Of a stretch of 46,688 nt of DNA, positions 20,663 through 28,761 are shown in pieces. The notes under the pieces were generated by a model. It was not told the DNA's origin and ran no database searches. It was given only the letters and a program-made list of their open reading frames with translations. Position numbers and translations under genes: made by a program. Numbering within the stretch: the first letter of the stretch is position 1; every line of letters starts with the position of its first letter. Origin of the DNA: a virus; the IMG/VR virus record IMGVR_UViG_3300050821_006389, positions 1-46,688 of that record, one strand, 5' to 3'.

Positions 20663-20940
20663 GGGCGGCGAGCGTGCAAAGCCTCATTGACCGCCTGCGC
20701 CTGCGCAAGCGCAATTACACGTCGCTCTTTTCGCCCGGCGCGCCCGGACATGACGCGCTTGCCGATCTCGCCCGCTTTTGCCGCGCCTATGGCGATGACG
20801 TGGTGATCGGCGACCACGATCGCACGCTCGTTCTCGCCGGCCGCCGTGAGGCGTTCTGGCGGATTGTCGACCACTTGAACCTGCAGCCCGAGGAGCTTGT
20901 CCACGTCTACCGGGCTGTGCGCTTAGGAGAAGCTGCATGA
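20659..20940 (+). CDS. Bbp19-like head protein (93 aa)
   Basis: GTG start overlapping the previous stop. ALADLARFCRAYGDDVV and REAFWRIVDHLNLQPEEL match the Bbp19-type phage domain as I recall it. Members sit between portal and scaffold in podoviruses of proteobacteria; their function is unclear, likely head assembly. Confidence 0.65.
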   Translation: MRAASVQSLIDRLRLRKRNYTSLFSPGAPGHDALADLARFCRAYGDDVVIGDHDRTLVLAGRREAFWRIVDHLNLQPEELVHVYRAVRLGEAA

Positions 20941-21851
20941 ATGAGACGGCATCCGCCCCTGCGCCTGCGCCCGCCCCGCCGCCGGCTCCCGCCCCGGCAC
21001 CGGGCCCTGCTCCGCCGGCGGCTTGGTATGAAGGCAAGGTTGACCCGGCGACCATCGGATTCTGGCAGAACAAAGGATTGAAGATCGACGATCCGGTTGC
21101 GGTCGCTGCCGGGCTCACCAAGCATTACCAGGAAGCCGAGCGCTTCATTGGTGCGCCGCCGGACGAGCTGATCCGCGTGCCAAAGCCGAACGCGGCCGAG
21201 GCGGACATGCGCTCCTATTGGGGCCGCATCGGCGTCCCGGCCGAGCCGAAGGACTACGATCTCAGCACCGTCAAGAGCGCCGAGGGGAAAGAGCTTGAGC
21301 CAAGCTATTCCGACTCGATCCGGGCGGCGCTGCACGCCGGCCGCGTGCCGAAGCAGTATGCGGCCGATGCCGCCAAGGGATTGGTCAAGATCAGGGATGA
21401 CGAACGCGCCGCTAAGCTTGCGGAGAAAACTGCGCATATCCAGCAGGAGACGGAAAAACTTGATCGTAATTGGGGCACCCGCAAGGACATCAATACGGTC
21501 ATTGCTCGGACTGCGCTGGAGAGGCTTGGCGAAGCGGCGGGGTTGACGCCGGAGCGGCGTGCGGCCGCGTGGGATGCACTGAGTACATTGGGCGGAATCG
21601 GTGGAGCTGATGCTTGGGAAATGCTGCGCATCATCGGCTCGCGCATGGGCGAGGCTCCCTACGTCGGCAGCGAGCAGTTAGGCATGGGTGGAACCATGTC
21701 GGCGGCTCAGGCCGCAGCGGAAATCGAAAGTCTTAAACGCGACGAAGCATTCCGGGCGCGCCTGCTCAAGGGCGATACGGAATCGAAACGCAAGTGGGAC
21801 AACCTGCACAAGGTTCGTGATGCCCACCTGATAATGAGCAGGGTGGCCTGA
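20937..21851 (+). CDS. Scaffolding (capsid assembly) protein
   Basis: 304 residues. A Pro/Ala-rich N-terminal low-complexity segment (6-28), then ELIRVPKPNAAEADMRSYWG and VPAEPKDYDLS, a signature of podovirus scaffold proteins. The rest is charged helix (about 125-295). It lies directly before the capsid gene, as expected. It guides procapsid assembly and then leaves the head. Confidence 0.8.
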   Translation: MNETASAPAPAPAPPPAPAPAPGPAPPAAWYEGKVDPATIGFWQNKGLKIDDPVAVAAGLTKHYQEAERFIGAPPDELIRVPKPNAAEADMRSYWGRIGVPAEPKDYDLSTVKSAEGKELEPSYSDSIRAALHAGRVPKQYAADAAKGLVKIRDDERAAKLAEKTAHIQQETEKLDRNWGTRKDINTVIARTALERLGEAAGLTPERRAAAWDALSTLGGIGGADAWEMLRIIGSRMGEAPYVGSEQLGMGGTMSAAQAAAEIESLKRDEAFRARLLKGDTESKRKWDNLHKVRDAHLIMSRVA

Positions 21852-22000
21852 TGAGCGACGAATCGCAACAGATCGAATGGAGGGCTCCCATGTATAAGGC
21901 GGTCGAGTGGTTTTGCTGGGGCCTGTGCATGGGCATGGGCTGGGCCATTGCAGCGAATGTGTTGAATTTCATTGCGACATTCATTCACGCTTCGCACTAG
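21851..22000 (+). CDS. Small membrane protein before capsid gene (49 aa)
   Basis: Starts MSDESQQIEWRAPMYKAVEW; residues about 19-46 form a hydrophobic helix with several Trp/Cys/Met. The ATG overlaps the scaffold stop. One of several one-span proteins scattered among virion genes here. Confidence 0.5.
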   Translation: MSDESQQIEWRAPMYKAVEWFCWGLCMGMGWAIAANVLNFIATFIHASH

Positions 22001-22004
22001 TCCC

Positions 22005-22015
22005 GGTACGTTGAG
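22005..22015 (+). promoter_or_regulatory. GGTRCGTTGMG element, copy D
   Basis: GGTACGTTGAG, located 5 bases after the stop of the small membrane gene, and 208 bases before the capsid start. A GAGTC (a GANTC site, the target of CcrM and of GcrA-regulated promoters) overlaps its end at 22013-22017. Confidence 0.5.
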
Positions 22016-22223
22016 TCGAAATTCGGGGGCGTGTAAATCGCCGCTCCATTGAGACCCGAGTGTTGCCGGCGCCCCCCATTCGCCTAACGGCGGCAAGGAC
22101 AAGCACCGGCCGGGAGTAACGGCCCCTTCGCCGGGCAAGCCGTAAGCTATCCGACTCATCGACCCCGCGTCGCTGCGGACAAGTCGTCAGTCACGTTGCA
22201 ACCCTTTTGCAATGGGGCAGTCC
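22016..22223 (+). promoter_or_regulatory. Long GC-rich capsid leader
   Basis: About 208 untranslated bases with several possible GC stems and TTGCAA repeated 11 bases apart just upstream of the start. A GACTC lies near 22155. Nothing codes here on either strand that I can support. High-copy capsid mRNA leaders often carry stabilising stems; that is inference. Confidence 0.4.
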
Positions 22224-23165
22224 ATGACGACGACTCCGTATCCGACCGCGAACCTGGGTTTGTACCCGGACTTTACTGCGCAGTATTCGAGCAATCTTGA
22301 ATTGCTGCTGCAGCAGATGCAGTCCGTGTTGCGCGGCCACGTCACCGAACAGGGCGGCTTGGTCGGCAAGATGGCGAGCCCGGTCACGCAGTATTCCAGC
22401 GTGACGATGAAGGCTCCGCGCGGCCGGTTCTCCCCGATCGACCACACCAACCCCTACAGCATTCGGCCGTGGATGTTTCCGCAGCCCGGCGAGATCGCTG
22501 AGCTCATCGACTCGTTCGACAAGCTGCAGACCATCGTGGACCCGACCAGCGGCTACGTGAAGGCTGCTGCCGCGGCTACCGGCCGATATTGGGATGACGG
22601 CATTATCGCTGCCGCCACCGGCACCCGGCAGATCGGCACCGACATCGGCAGTCTGACGCCGGACACGTACTCGACGACCCTGTTCCAGGTAGCGTCGACC
22701 TTCGGCTCATCGGCGGCGTCGGGCCTGACCGTCGCCAAGCTGATCGAGGCGCGGCGTATCCTGCGCCACTTCCACAACGATCTGGACTCGGACCCGCCGA
22801 CCATTGTTATCGGCTCGCAGCAAGAGGCGGACCTGCTCAACCAGACACAGGTTGTATCGACCGAGTTCAACGACCGGCCGGTGCTGGTCGACGGCCGGCT
22901 GCGCCGGTTCCTCGGCTACGACATCGCCGTGTCCGAGCGGCTTTCGCAGTCTGCCAGCGTCCGCACCGCCATCGTGTTCGTGCGGTCGGGTATCACACTC
23001 GGGCTGTGGAAAGACATGGAGAACTACATCGACATCCGCGCTGATCTCAGCGGCCGGCCTTGGCAGTTGACCACGCAGACGATGTTCGGCCCGGTGCGCA
23101 CGCAGAACGGCAAGGTCGTGTCGATCCTCTGCAGCGACTCAACCGGCAACGACATCACCCCGTAA
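22224..23165 (+). CDS. Major capsid protein, HK97-fold-like
   Basis: 313 residues from MTTTPYPTANLGLYPDF. GGGG lies 6 bases upstream, whereas the ATG at 22212 has no ribosome-binding site. Follows the scaffold. RPWMFPQPGEIAELIDSFDKL and DGRLRRFLGYDIAVSERL match podovirus capsid proteins. It has balanced composition and no signal peptide. The main shell protein, expressed after a long leader and copy D of the late element. Confidence 0.85.
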   Translation: MTTTPYPTANLGLYPDFTAQYSSNLELLLQQMQSVLRGHVTEQGGLVGKMASPVTQYSSVTMKAPRGRFSPIDHTNPYSIRPWMFPQPGEIAELIDSFDKLQTIVDPTSGYVKAAAAATGRYWDDGIIAAATGTRQIGTDIGSLTPDTYSTTLFQVASTFGSSAASGLTVAKLIEARRILRHFHNDLDSDPPTIVIGSQQEADLLNQTQVVSTEFNDRPVLVDGRLRRFLGYDIAVSERLSQSASVRTAIVFVRSGITLGLWKDMENYIDIRADLSGRPWQLTTQTMFGPVRTQNGKVVSILCSDSTGNDITP

Positions 23166-23177
23166 GGAGCGAAGGCA

Positions 23178-23810
23178 ATGGCAAACGATACCGTCAAATC
23201 GCAGTCGCTCACGTATCTCGACACCGTTCCGATCATCGAGAGCAATGCCGGTAATGGTGCGGCGGCCCGGCTCTGCGAGGTGGATGACTACTGTGCGGCC
23301 ACTGCGGCCGGCCTCGCGTCGAGCGGCAGCTATTACAAGCTGCTCCGCATCCCGAGCTTCGCCCTGGTCAAGTCGGTGATCCTGGCGACCGACAGCGGCC
23401 CGAACCTTAACGGCTCGCTCTGCCTTGATCTCAGCCTGATCTTCTCGGACTCGGCCGATGACGGCACGCCGTCGTTCCTGCAGGGTCTCATCCCGACCAA
23501 CGCCAACACCGGCGGCACGACCACGATCGCCAGCTACTCCAACCCGAACAAGATTTTCGGCCTGTGGAAGCCGAGCGCGAGCGCCAGTGCCATCAACTTC
23601 ACCGAGTTCATGCTCAACGGCCTCGGCACAAGCTACGCCTTCACGTCGAACTTCATCTACTACCCGCTGTTCCAGTTGTTCGGCTTTACCGACGCTCGCG
23701 GCATCGCATCTGACCCCGGCGGCTATTTCGACCTGATGGCGTATGTGTCGACCGGCGCAACAACCGGCGGCGCCTGCAACATCTACGCGAAGGTCCGGTA
23801 CGCGATCTAA
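23178..23810 (+). CDS. Putative head decoration/structural protein (210 aa)
   Basis: Starts MANDTVKSQSLTYLDTVPII with AGGAG upstream. Beta-rich, Gly/Ser/Thr-rich, with YYKLLRIPSFALVKSVIL and FIYYPLFQLFGFTDARG. Immediately after the capsid gene, where decoration proteins usually lie. Family not recognised. Confidence 0.6.
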   Translation: MANDTVKSQSLTYLDTVPIIESNAGNGAAARLCEVDDYCAATAAGLASSGSYYKLLRIPSFALVKSVILATDSGPNLNGSLCLDLSLIFSDSADDGTPSFLQGLIPTNANTGGTTTIASYSNPNKIFGLWKPSASASAINFTEFMLNGLGTSYAFTSNFIYYPLFQLFGFTDARGIASDPGGYFDLMAYVSTGATTGGACNIYAKVRYAI

Positions 23811-23825
23811 AAGGGAGCCTGACGA

Positions 23826-24068
23826 ATGACTGCAGTCTCCTTCTCCATCAGGCGCGGGGTGTCGGGCACGCAAATGTCCGACATCACCGTCGGCACGTCT
23901 GCGCCCGGCACGCTCGACATCGAGCTCCGGTTCAATGTGCTCGATGCGAACAGCAAAAACTTGAACGATCAGGACATCTTCCTGGCGCTGAAAGCATTCC
24001 AGCGCGCCATCATGCAGAACGGCACCACGGTCGATCTGACTACGCAGCCCTCCGGCCCGCCATCGTAA
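23826..24068 (+). CDS. Small virion-region protein (80 aa)
   Basis: Starts MTAVSFSIRRGVSGTQMSDI and is mostly beta with IELRFNVLDANSKNL. It precedes the first signal-peptide gene. Perhaps a minor head or connector protein; not recognised. Confidence 0.55.
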   Translation: MTAVSFSIRRGVSGTQMSDITVGTSAPGTLDIELRFNVLDANSKNLNDQDIFLALKAFQRAIMQNGTTVDLTTQPSGPPS

Positions 24069-24078
24069 GGGGAAAGCT

Positions 24079-24528
24079 ATGCGGAAATTCCTTGTTCTCT
24101 GTGCGGCGCTGCTTTGGGCCTCGGCCGCTTCCGCCCAGGTCGCAGTTCAGCAATCTCCGACTGCCATCAATGCGGCAACCATCTCATGTGGTTACTCTGC
24201 GGCTTTTGCTGTCGCGCAGCAGGAGACAACTACCTGCACGCCGCCGGCCGGGCAGTTCGTCTATATCACCGCCATCGCCTTCGATGTCTGTACCAACGGC
24301 ACCGGCAGTGCGACCACGCCAACAACATTCACCACGACCGGCATCACCGGGTCGCCGACTTTTGGCATGGCCATCGCCGCCACCGCTGAAATCTGCCAGC
24401 ATTGGCAAATCCCGTTCGCCACGCCGCTCAAGTCGAGCTCACCAGGGACCGCCGTGACTGTCGTGTCGCCGGCATCGGCTACGAACAACGCCTATCAGGC
24501 AACAGTGTTCGCCTACTTCGCGCCGTAA
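24079..24528 (+). CDS. Secreted beta-rich protein 1 (Sec signal peptide)
   Basis: Residues 1-20 are a textbook Sec signal: MRKFLVLCAALLWASAASAQ, cleaved probably after SASA or Ala19. The mature part (about 130 residues) is Thr/Ala/Gly-rich beta sequence with four Cys (about 37, 53, 70 and 107). The gene sits among virion genes, has ribosome-binding site GGGGAA, and is followed by a second secreted protein. The destination is presumably the periplasm, odd for a virion component. Confidence 0.65.
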   Translation: MRKFLVLCAALLWASAASAQVAVQQSPTAINAATISCGYSAAFAVAQQETTTCTPPAGQFVYITAIAFDVCTNGTGSATTPTTFTTTGITGSPTFGMAIAATAEICQHWQIPFATPLKSSSPGTAVTVVSPASATNNAYQATVFAYFAP

Positions 24529-24538
24529 TGGAGGCACC

Positions 24539-25129
24539 GTGAAGGCTTGGCTCCTCCTCGCTGCTCTGGCGGCGCTCATCGTAGCGCCCGCGCTTGGGCA
24601 GGCCCCGTTCTCCGGTGCGATCGAGCGGCCGCTCCAGTACCCTTGCCTCAATCAGCAGGGTAAGGCGGCGCCCTGCCAGTTCACCGACATTCCGGCACCG
24701 GACGTTGCAGGACCGTTTGTTGCACCGGGTGCCGACAAAAAGGCGCAGGTCGTTACGATCTCGCCGAACAGCGGCGCATCGAACCCCTATCCGACGAATG
24801 CCATTCCGACTGTGGCAATCGGAGCCGGCTCAACTGGCGCCGTTACTGCCACCATGCCGGCCGCTGCTGGCCGGACCACCTGGCTGTGCGGCGTTACAAT
24901 CTCGGCGCTCGGCGGTACGGCCACGGTTGGCCCGGTCACCATCAGCAACCTGATTGGCAATATCACCTTCACCCTTCAGCTTGCGGCAACAGCTTCGGGC
25001 AACTTCTTTTCTCAAGGGTTTTCGCCTTGCATCCCCGCCAAGGCGGTGAATACCTCGATCGCGATCGTCACCACGGCGGACGGCACTGCCACGGCTGTGG
25101 ATGTCAACGCCTGGGGCTACCAACAGTAG
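24539..25129 (+). CDS. Secreted beta-rich protein 2 (Sec signal peptide)
   Basis: GTG start after GGAGG. Signal peptide MKAWLLLAALAALIVAPALG then QAPFSGA. The mature part includes paired Cys (YPCLNQQGKAAPC), a Gly/Thr/Ser-rich beta domain with TTWLCGVTISALGG, and ends VNAWGYQQ. It resembles the preceding secreted gene in composition, perhaps a paralogue. No domain recognised. Confidence 0.65.
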   Translation: MKAWLLLAALAALIVAPALGQAPFSGAIERPLQYPCLNQQGKAAPCQFTDIPAPDVAGPFVAPGADKKAQVVTISPNSGASNPYPTNAIPTVAIGAGSTGAVTATMPAAAGRTTWLCGVTISALGGTATVGPVTISNLIGNITFTLQLAATASGNFFSQGFSPCIPAKAVNTSIAIVTTADGTATAVDVNAWGYQQ

Positions 25130-25156
25130 GCCAAATCGTCTATTTACTGATTCGCC

Positions 25157-26521
25157 GTGCAGCCAGCCAGATACCTTTTTGAGACGGCAATAACCGTGCT
25201 CCGCAATGGCAGGCGCGAGGAAGCCTGTGAAATTCTGACCGAAGTGCTGCGGCTCGATCCCCGCATTGCCGATGCCTGGGCAGTGCGCGGGCGCCTCGAA
25301 GCCGACTGCGGCCGCTCCTTCAATGCCATGCTGCACCACGGCTTTGCCATCCAGCTGGCGTCCGGGCGGCACGACCTGTGGTGCAACCGCGGCATCGATG
25401 CCATGGGCGCCCGCATGTACAAGGAAAGCGCCGAGAGTTTCGAGCGCTCGCTGGCGATCGAGCCGACCTTCGAGGCTCATTACAATTATGGCAACCTCCT
25501 CTCCGCGCTGATGAAGGTGCCGGAAGCCATCGAGCATTTCGAGGCGGCGGAGAAGATCGGCGGTGTGGACAACCCGCAGATTTATGCCAACCTCGGGGTT
25601 GTCCTGATCGCCGAGGGCCGCTGGAAAGACGGCTTCAACCGCTACCGGCATAGATTCAATGCGCCCGGTTTTCCGACGCGGCCAACCTTGAACTATCCGA
25701 TCTGGCGCGGCGAGCCGTTGGTCGGCAAGACGATCCTGCTCTATACCGAGCAGGGCTTCGGCGATGAGATCATGTCTTATCGGTTCGCGTGGCCGATGAA
25801 GCAGCAGCGCAGAGCCCGCGTGATCGTATCCGTTCGGCCGCCGATGTACCGGCTAGCCCGCGAAAGCCTCGGCTTCGCCGATGCGGTGATCCTGCAGTAC
25901 GATGAACCGCCGTGGAAGCCGGACTATATGGCTGCGCTCCTCGACGTGCCGGCCTTCGTCGACATCGATCCGGCGGAGATCCCGCTTGGCGACAATTACC
26001 TCATGGCCAAGCACACCGGCGTCAATCTCAAGTGGCCGGAGGGGCTCAAAGTCGGCCTCTGCTGGGCTTCCGGCAAGCGCGACCTGCAGCCGTCGGTCGC
26101 CGATGTGGCGAAGCAAAAGAGCCTGACCTTCAAGCACCTTGCCCCGCTGGCGCGGCCCGGCGTGACGCTTGTGTGCCTGCAGCAGACCCACAATGACAAG
26201 GAAGCTTTGGCCGAGCTCGGGGTCAAAGACCCGATGCCGGGAGTGACCGACTTCGCCGACACGGCCTGGTGGATCAGTCAGCTCGACCTGGTGATCACCG
26301 TCGATACGGCCGTTGCCCATCTGGCCGGCGCCATGGGCGTGCCGGTGTGGAACCTGGTGCGCTTCGATGCGCTGTGGCCATGGGGCAAGGCGACCTCTGA
26401 CACACCCTGGTACGACAGCATGACCATCTTCCGCCAGCCGAAGCCGTTCGACTGGGGCACGCCGCTCAAGGCGCTTTTCGCGGAGTTCGAGCACCTGGTC
26501 GAGAAGCGCAAGGCCGCCTAG
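25157..26521 (+). CDS. TPR-glycosyltransferase (GT9/GT41-like)
   Basis: 454 residues. Tetratricopeptide repeats cover about residues 1-165. A glycosyltransferase domain follows, with EQGFGDEI (198-205), VGLCWASGKRD and ITVDTAVAHLAGAMG near 380, similar to heptosyltransferase GT9 and TPR-linked enzymes. GTG start without a clear ribosome-binding site. It probably transfers sugar to protein or to lipopolysaccharide. In the middle of virion genes, glycosylation of a phage structural or secreted protein, or of the host surface, is plausible. Enzyme family likely; substrate unknown. Confidence 0.75.
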   Translation: MQPARYLFETAITVLRNGRREEACEILTEVLRLDPRIADAWAVRGRLEADCGRSFNAMLHHGFAIQLASGRHDLWCNRGIDAMGARMYKESAESFERSLAIEPTFEAHYNYGNLLSALMKVPEAIEHFEAAEKIGGVDNPQIYANLGVVLIAEGRWKDGFNRYRHRFNAPGFPTRPTLNYPIWRGEPLVGKTILLYTEQGFGDEIMSYRFAWPMKQQRRARVIVSVRPPMYRLARESLGFADAVILQYDEPPWKPDYMAALLDVPAFVDIDPAEIPLGDNYLMAKHTGVNLKWPEGLKVGLCWASGKRDLQPSVADVAKQKSLTFKHLAPLARPGVTLVCLQQTHNDKEALAELGVKDPMPGVTDFADTAWWISQLDLVITVDTAVAHLAGAMGVPVWNLVRFDALWPWGKATSDTPWYDSMTIFRQPKPFDWGTPLKALFAEFEHLVEKRKAA

Positions 26522-26525
26522 CCTT

Positions 26526-26536
26526 GGTGCGTTGCG
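26526..26536 (+). promoter_or_regulatory. GGTRCGTTGMG element, copy E
   Basis: GGTGCGTTGCG, 5 bases after the glycosyltransferase stop. Ten bases later a CCTCC/GGGGG-type hairpin with a CTAAT-containing loop runs up to the ATG of the next gene. This leader parallels that of copy F. Confidence 0.6.
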
Positions 26537-26565
26537 CGGCCCGTGACCTCCACTAATGGGGGGGC

Positions 26566-27297
26566 ATGAGGCGCCCAATGCTTGTCACCACCACTAGCGA
26601 CTACATCCCCGGCGGTCCTTTTTGGGCGCGGCAGGACATATTCGGCTCAGGTGGGGCCCAATCGATTACTTATGATCCGACAAATTTTCCGGCCAATACG
26701 AGGTTGCGTTGGAACTGGCCCGCGCCGAATGGCAGAGTTTACAGCTATCCGGGTTTGGCGTGGGGCAATCAATATTCCGGCGTGGAAGTCATCCCCGGCG
26801 TGCAACTCAATGCCTTCAAGACACTTTCTTGCAAGTTCGACTACTCCATTTCCGCCAATCCCGCGCAGTACGACGTGCTGAATGAAATGTGGCTCTATGC
26901 TCATCCCCTCCTGCATCAGGCGCCGCCGCCGTCGCCGGCTCAGTTGTTCGAGGTTGAATTGCTGTTGGAGCCGCTGGCCGACGGTTCGGTACCGAGTCAG
27001 AATCAATTTTATGTCTACAGCATCACGCAACCGTTCGCAGCCGACGTGCTGGTCAATCCCAAGGCCAATTTCACCCCGGCGGGAACGACCAGTCAATACA
27101 TCCCGTCAATCCTGATCTACCCGAAGAAGGCGTTGATCGGCAAAGTGACGGTCGATTGGCGGGCGCTTTATCAGCAGTTGATCGCCAAGGGCACGCTGAC
27201 CGGGAACGAATATGCATATGGCTTTGAATTTGGTGCGGAAGTGTGGGGCGGATCGGGTTCGATGAACATCAGATCGTGGCAAGTCGACTGGAGCTAG
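26566..27297 (+). CDS. GH12-like beta-jelly-roll protein (possible glucanase)
   Basis: 243 residues. YSYPGLAWGNQY (59-70), NEMWLYAH (106-113, Glu107) and GFEFGAEVWGGSG (219-231) resemble in order the substrate-cleft and the two catalytic Glu regions of GH12 endoglucanases. If active it would cut beta-1,4-glucan-type host polysaccharide. No signal peptide. Preceded by GGGGGG. An alternative is a non-catalytic lectin on the same fold. Confidence 0.5.
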   Translation: MRRPMLVTTTSDYIPGGPFWARQDIFGSGGAQSITYDPTNFPANTRLRWNWPAPNGRVYSYPGLAWGNQYSGVEVIPGVQLNAFKTLSCKFDYSISANPAQYDVLNEMWLYAHPLLHQAPPPSPAQLFEVELLLEPLADGSVPSQNQFYVYSITQPFAADVLVNPKANFTPAGTTSQYIPSILIYPKKALIGKVTVDWRALYQQLIAKGTLTGNEYAYGFEFGAEVWGGSGSMNIRSWQVDWS

Positions 27298-27300
27298 GCG

Positions 27301-27996
27301 GTGCTGAAAATTCTGCCTCCTGTTATACTCCTGTTTGCTCTAGCCGGGGCGGCCTTTGGCCAAAGCATCGAGGGCGGCGGCAGCCCGGTCGTGTCGCCGA
27401 ACATTTTCCATCCGGTCTCTTCAACAACAACTTTGGACCCCTCCCATTGCGGAACGGGTATCGCGCTCTCGGGGGGGAATCTCGTCGCCACGGAAGGAAC
27501 GCCCAGCGGCAGCAATGGTGACAACTGCCGCTCGGTCGCTTCTCATTCCAGCGGAAAATTCTACGCTGAAATGACGATTACCAACATATTCGATCTGACT
27601 ACGATTGCTTTTGGCATAATGAATGCCAGCGGTGGATTGAACAACAGCTTCGTCGGCATGGACACCAATGGCATTGGTGCTTTTACTCAAAGAGTATGGA
27701 CAGCCGGCTCTGCTGGCGCTCAGTGGGCATCAACCAACCTCGCCCAAGGCGACGTTATTTGCATGGCGGCCGACTTCGACAATGGAAAAATCTATTTCCG
27801 GTTGAATGGCGGCAATTGGAACAATAGCGGCAGCGCCAATCCGGCAACGAACACCGGCGGGTTCGCCTTATCTGTTCTCGCCGCCGGGCCATATTTCGCC
27901 ACCGTGAATATGGAGCTTGCAACTCAGGTCGTGACGCTAGACTTCGGCGCCAGCGCTTTCGCTTTCGCAGCGCCCTCTGGTTTTGGGAGTTGGTGA
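27301..27996 (+). CDS. Secreted SPRY-like domain protein (Sec signal peptide)
   Basis: GTG start. Signal MLKILPPVILLFALAGAAFGQ. The mature part holds a SPRY-like jelly roll: SGKFYAEMTI, AADFDNGKIYFRLNGGNWNN, NPATNTGG and a Gly/Phe end, seen in phage fibres and host-binding proteins. The same domain type appears without a signal peptide in the tailspike at 28762. Candidate glycan-binding protein. Confidence 0.65.
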   Translation: MLKILPPVILLFALAGAAFGQSIEGGGSPVVSPNIFHPVSSTTTLDPSHCGTGIALSGGNLVATEGTPSGSNGDNCRSVASHSSGKFYAEMTITNIFDLTTIAFGIMNASGGLNNSFVGMDTNGIGAFTQRVWTAGSAGAQWASTNLAQGDVICMAADFDNGKIYFRLNGGNWNNSGSANPATNTGGFALSVLAAGPYFATVNMELATQVVTLDFGASAFAFAAPSGFGSW

Positions 27997-28611
27997 ATGG
28001 CTTCCCTTCTCAAGAACGTTGCCAGTCAGAACATCACGTTCGCGCTGATCAATGCCTCGACCGGCGCGGCGCTGACGGGAGCCACTGTGGCGGTGAAGGT
28101 TGTGAAAGACAATGGTGCGCAGGCCAGCGGCAGCGGCACCGTGACCGAAGCCGGCAACGGTCAATACAACTACGCGCCTACGCAGAGCGAGACGAATGCC
28201 ACCGATGTCGGTTTCCTGTTTACGGCAACGAGCGCCGTCCCGGAAAACCTGGACTTCCACACCGACCAGGCGGACGCCAACGGCCTTCCCAAAGTCGATG
28301 TCGAGGACATCAACGGCAATGCGACCGCCGCGCAAGCTCTGGCAAAATCCACGCAGTCGATCTGCTGGGGCACATGCTCGGGCGGCTCGACATCGACAGC
28401 CGTCGTCGGCACGCTGAACAATCCCTCGTCGCTGACCGACAGCGGCCAGCTGATCGGCCGCACCATCATCTTCCTCGGCAACACCGGCACGGCCAACGTG
28501 CAGGCGCAGGCGTCGAATATCACCGGCAGCACCACCGGGCCGACGCCGACGATCAGCTTCACGGCCATGACGCACGCGCCGGCAAACGGCGACGTGTTCG
28601 TGATCGTCTAG
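27997..28611 (+). CDS. Structural protein of tail/fibre region (204 aa)
   Basis: Starts MASLLKNVASQNITFALINA directly at the previous stop. Has an Ig-like beta sandwich feel in the first half (ATVAVKVVKDNGAQASGSG, then GQYNYAPT). The C-terminal half is Thr/Ser/Gly-rich. No Cys except a Cys pair near the middle (CWGTC). A tail-associated or attachment protein is likely; unassigned. Confidence 0.55.
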   Translation: MASLLKNVASQNITFALINASTGAALTGATVAVKVVKDNGAQASGSGTVTEAGNGQYNYAPTQSETNATDVGFLFTATSAVPENLDFHTDQADANGLPKVDVEDINGNATAAQALAKSTQSICWGTCSGGSTSTAVVGTLNNPSSLTDSGQLIGRTIIFLGNTGTANVQAQASNITGSTTGPTPTISFTAMTHAPANGDVFVIV

Positions 28612-28623
28612 GGTGCGGCGGTA

Positions 28624-28761
28624 ATGCAGAATAAACCGCCGTGGATACTGCTTATGGGGGCCACGTCGGCGCCTCCAACGACAAACACTCTCGTCGCCGA
28701 AGACGGCGTGACTGTCCTTGTTGCCGAGGACGGCACGACTGTGCTTGTGCCCGAGACGTAA
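28624..28761 (+). CDS. Small protein with tandem VAEDG repeats (45 aa)
   Basis: MQNKPPWILLMGATSAPP followed by two tandem copies of LVAEDG(V/T)TV and a final LVPET. The second copy of the motif reads back to back with the first. This repeat type is common at the ends of phage structural proteins. The stop meets the ATG of the tailspike directly. Confidence 0.6.
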   Translation: MQNKPPWILLMGATSAPPTTNTLVAEDGVTVLVAEDGTTVLVPET

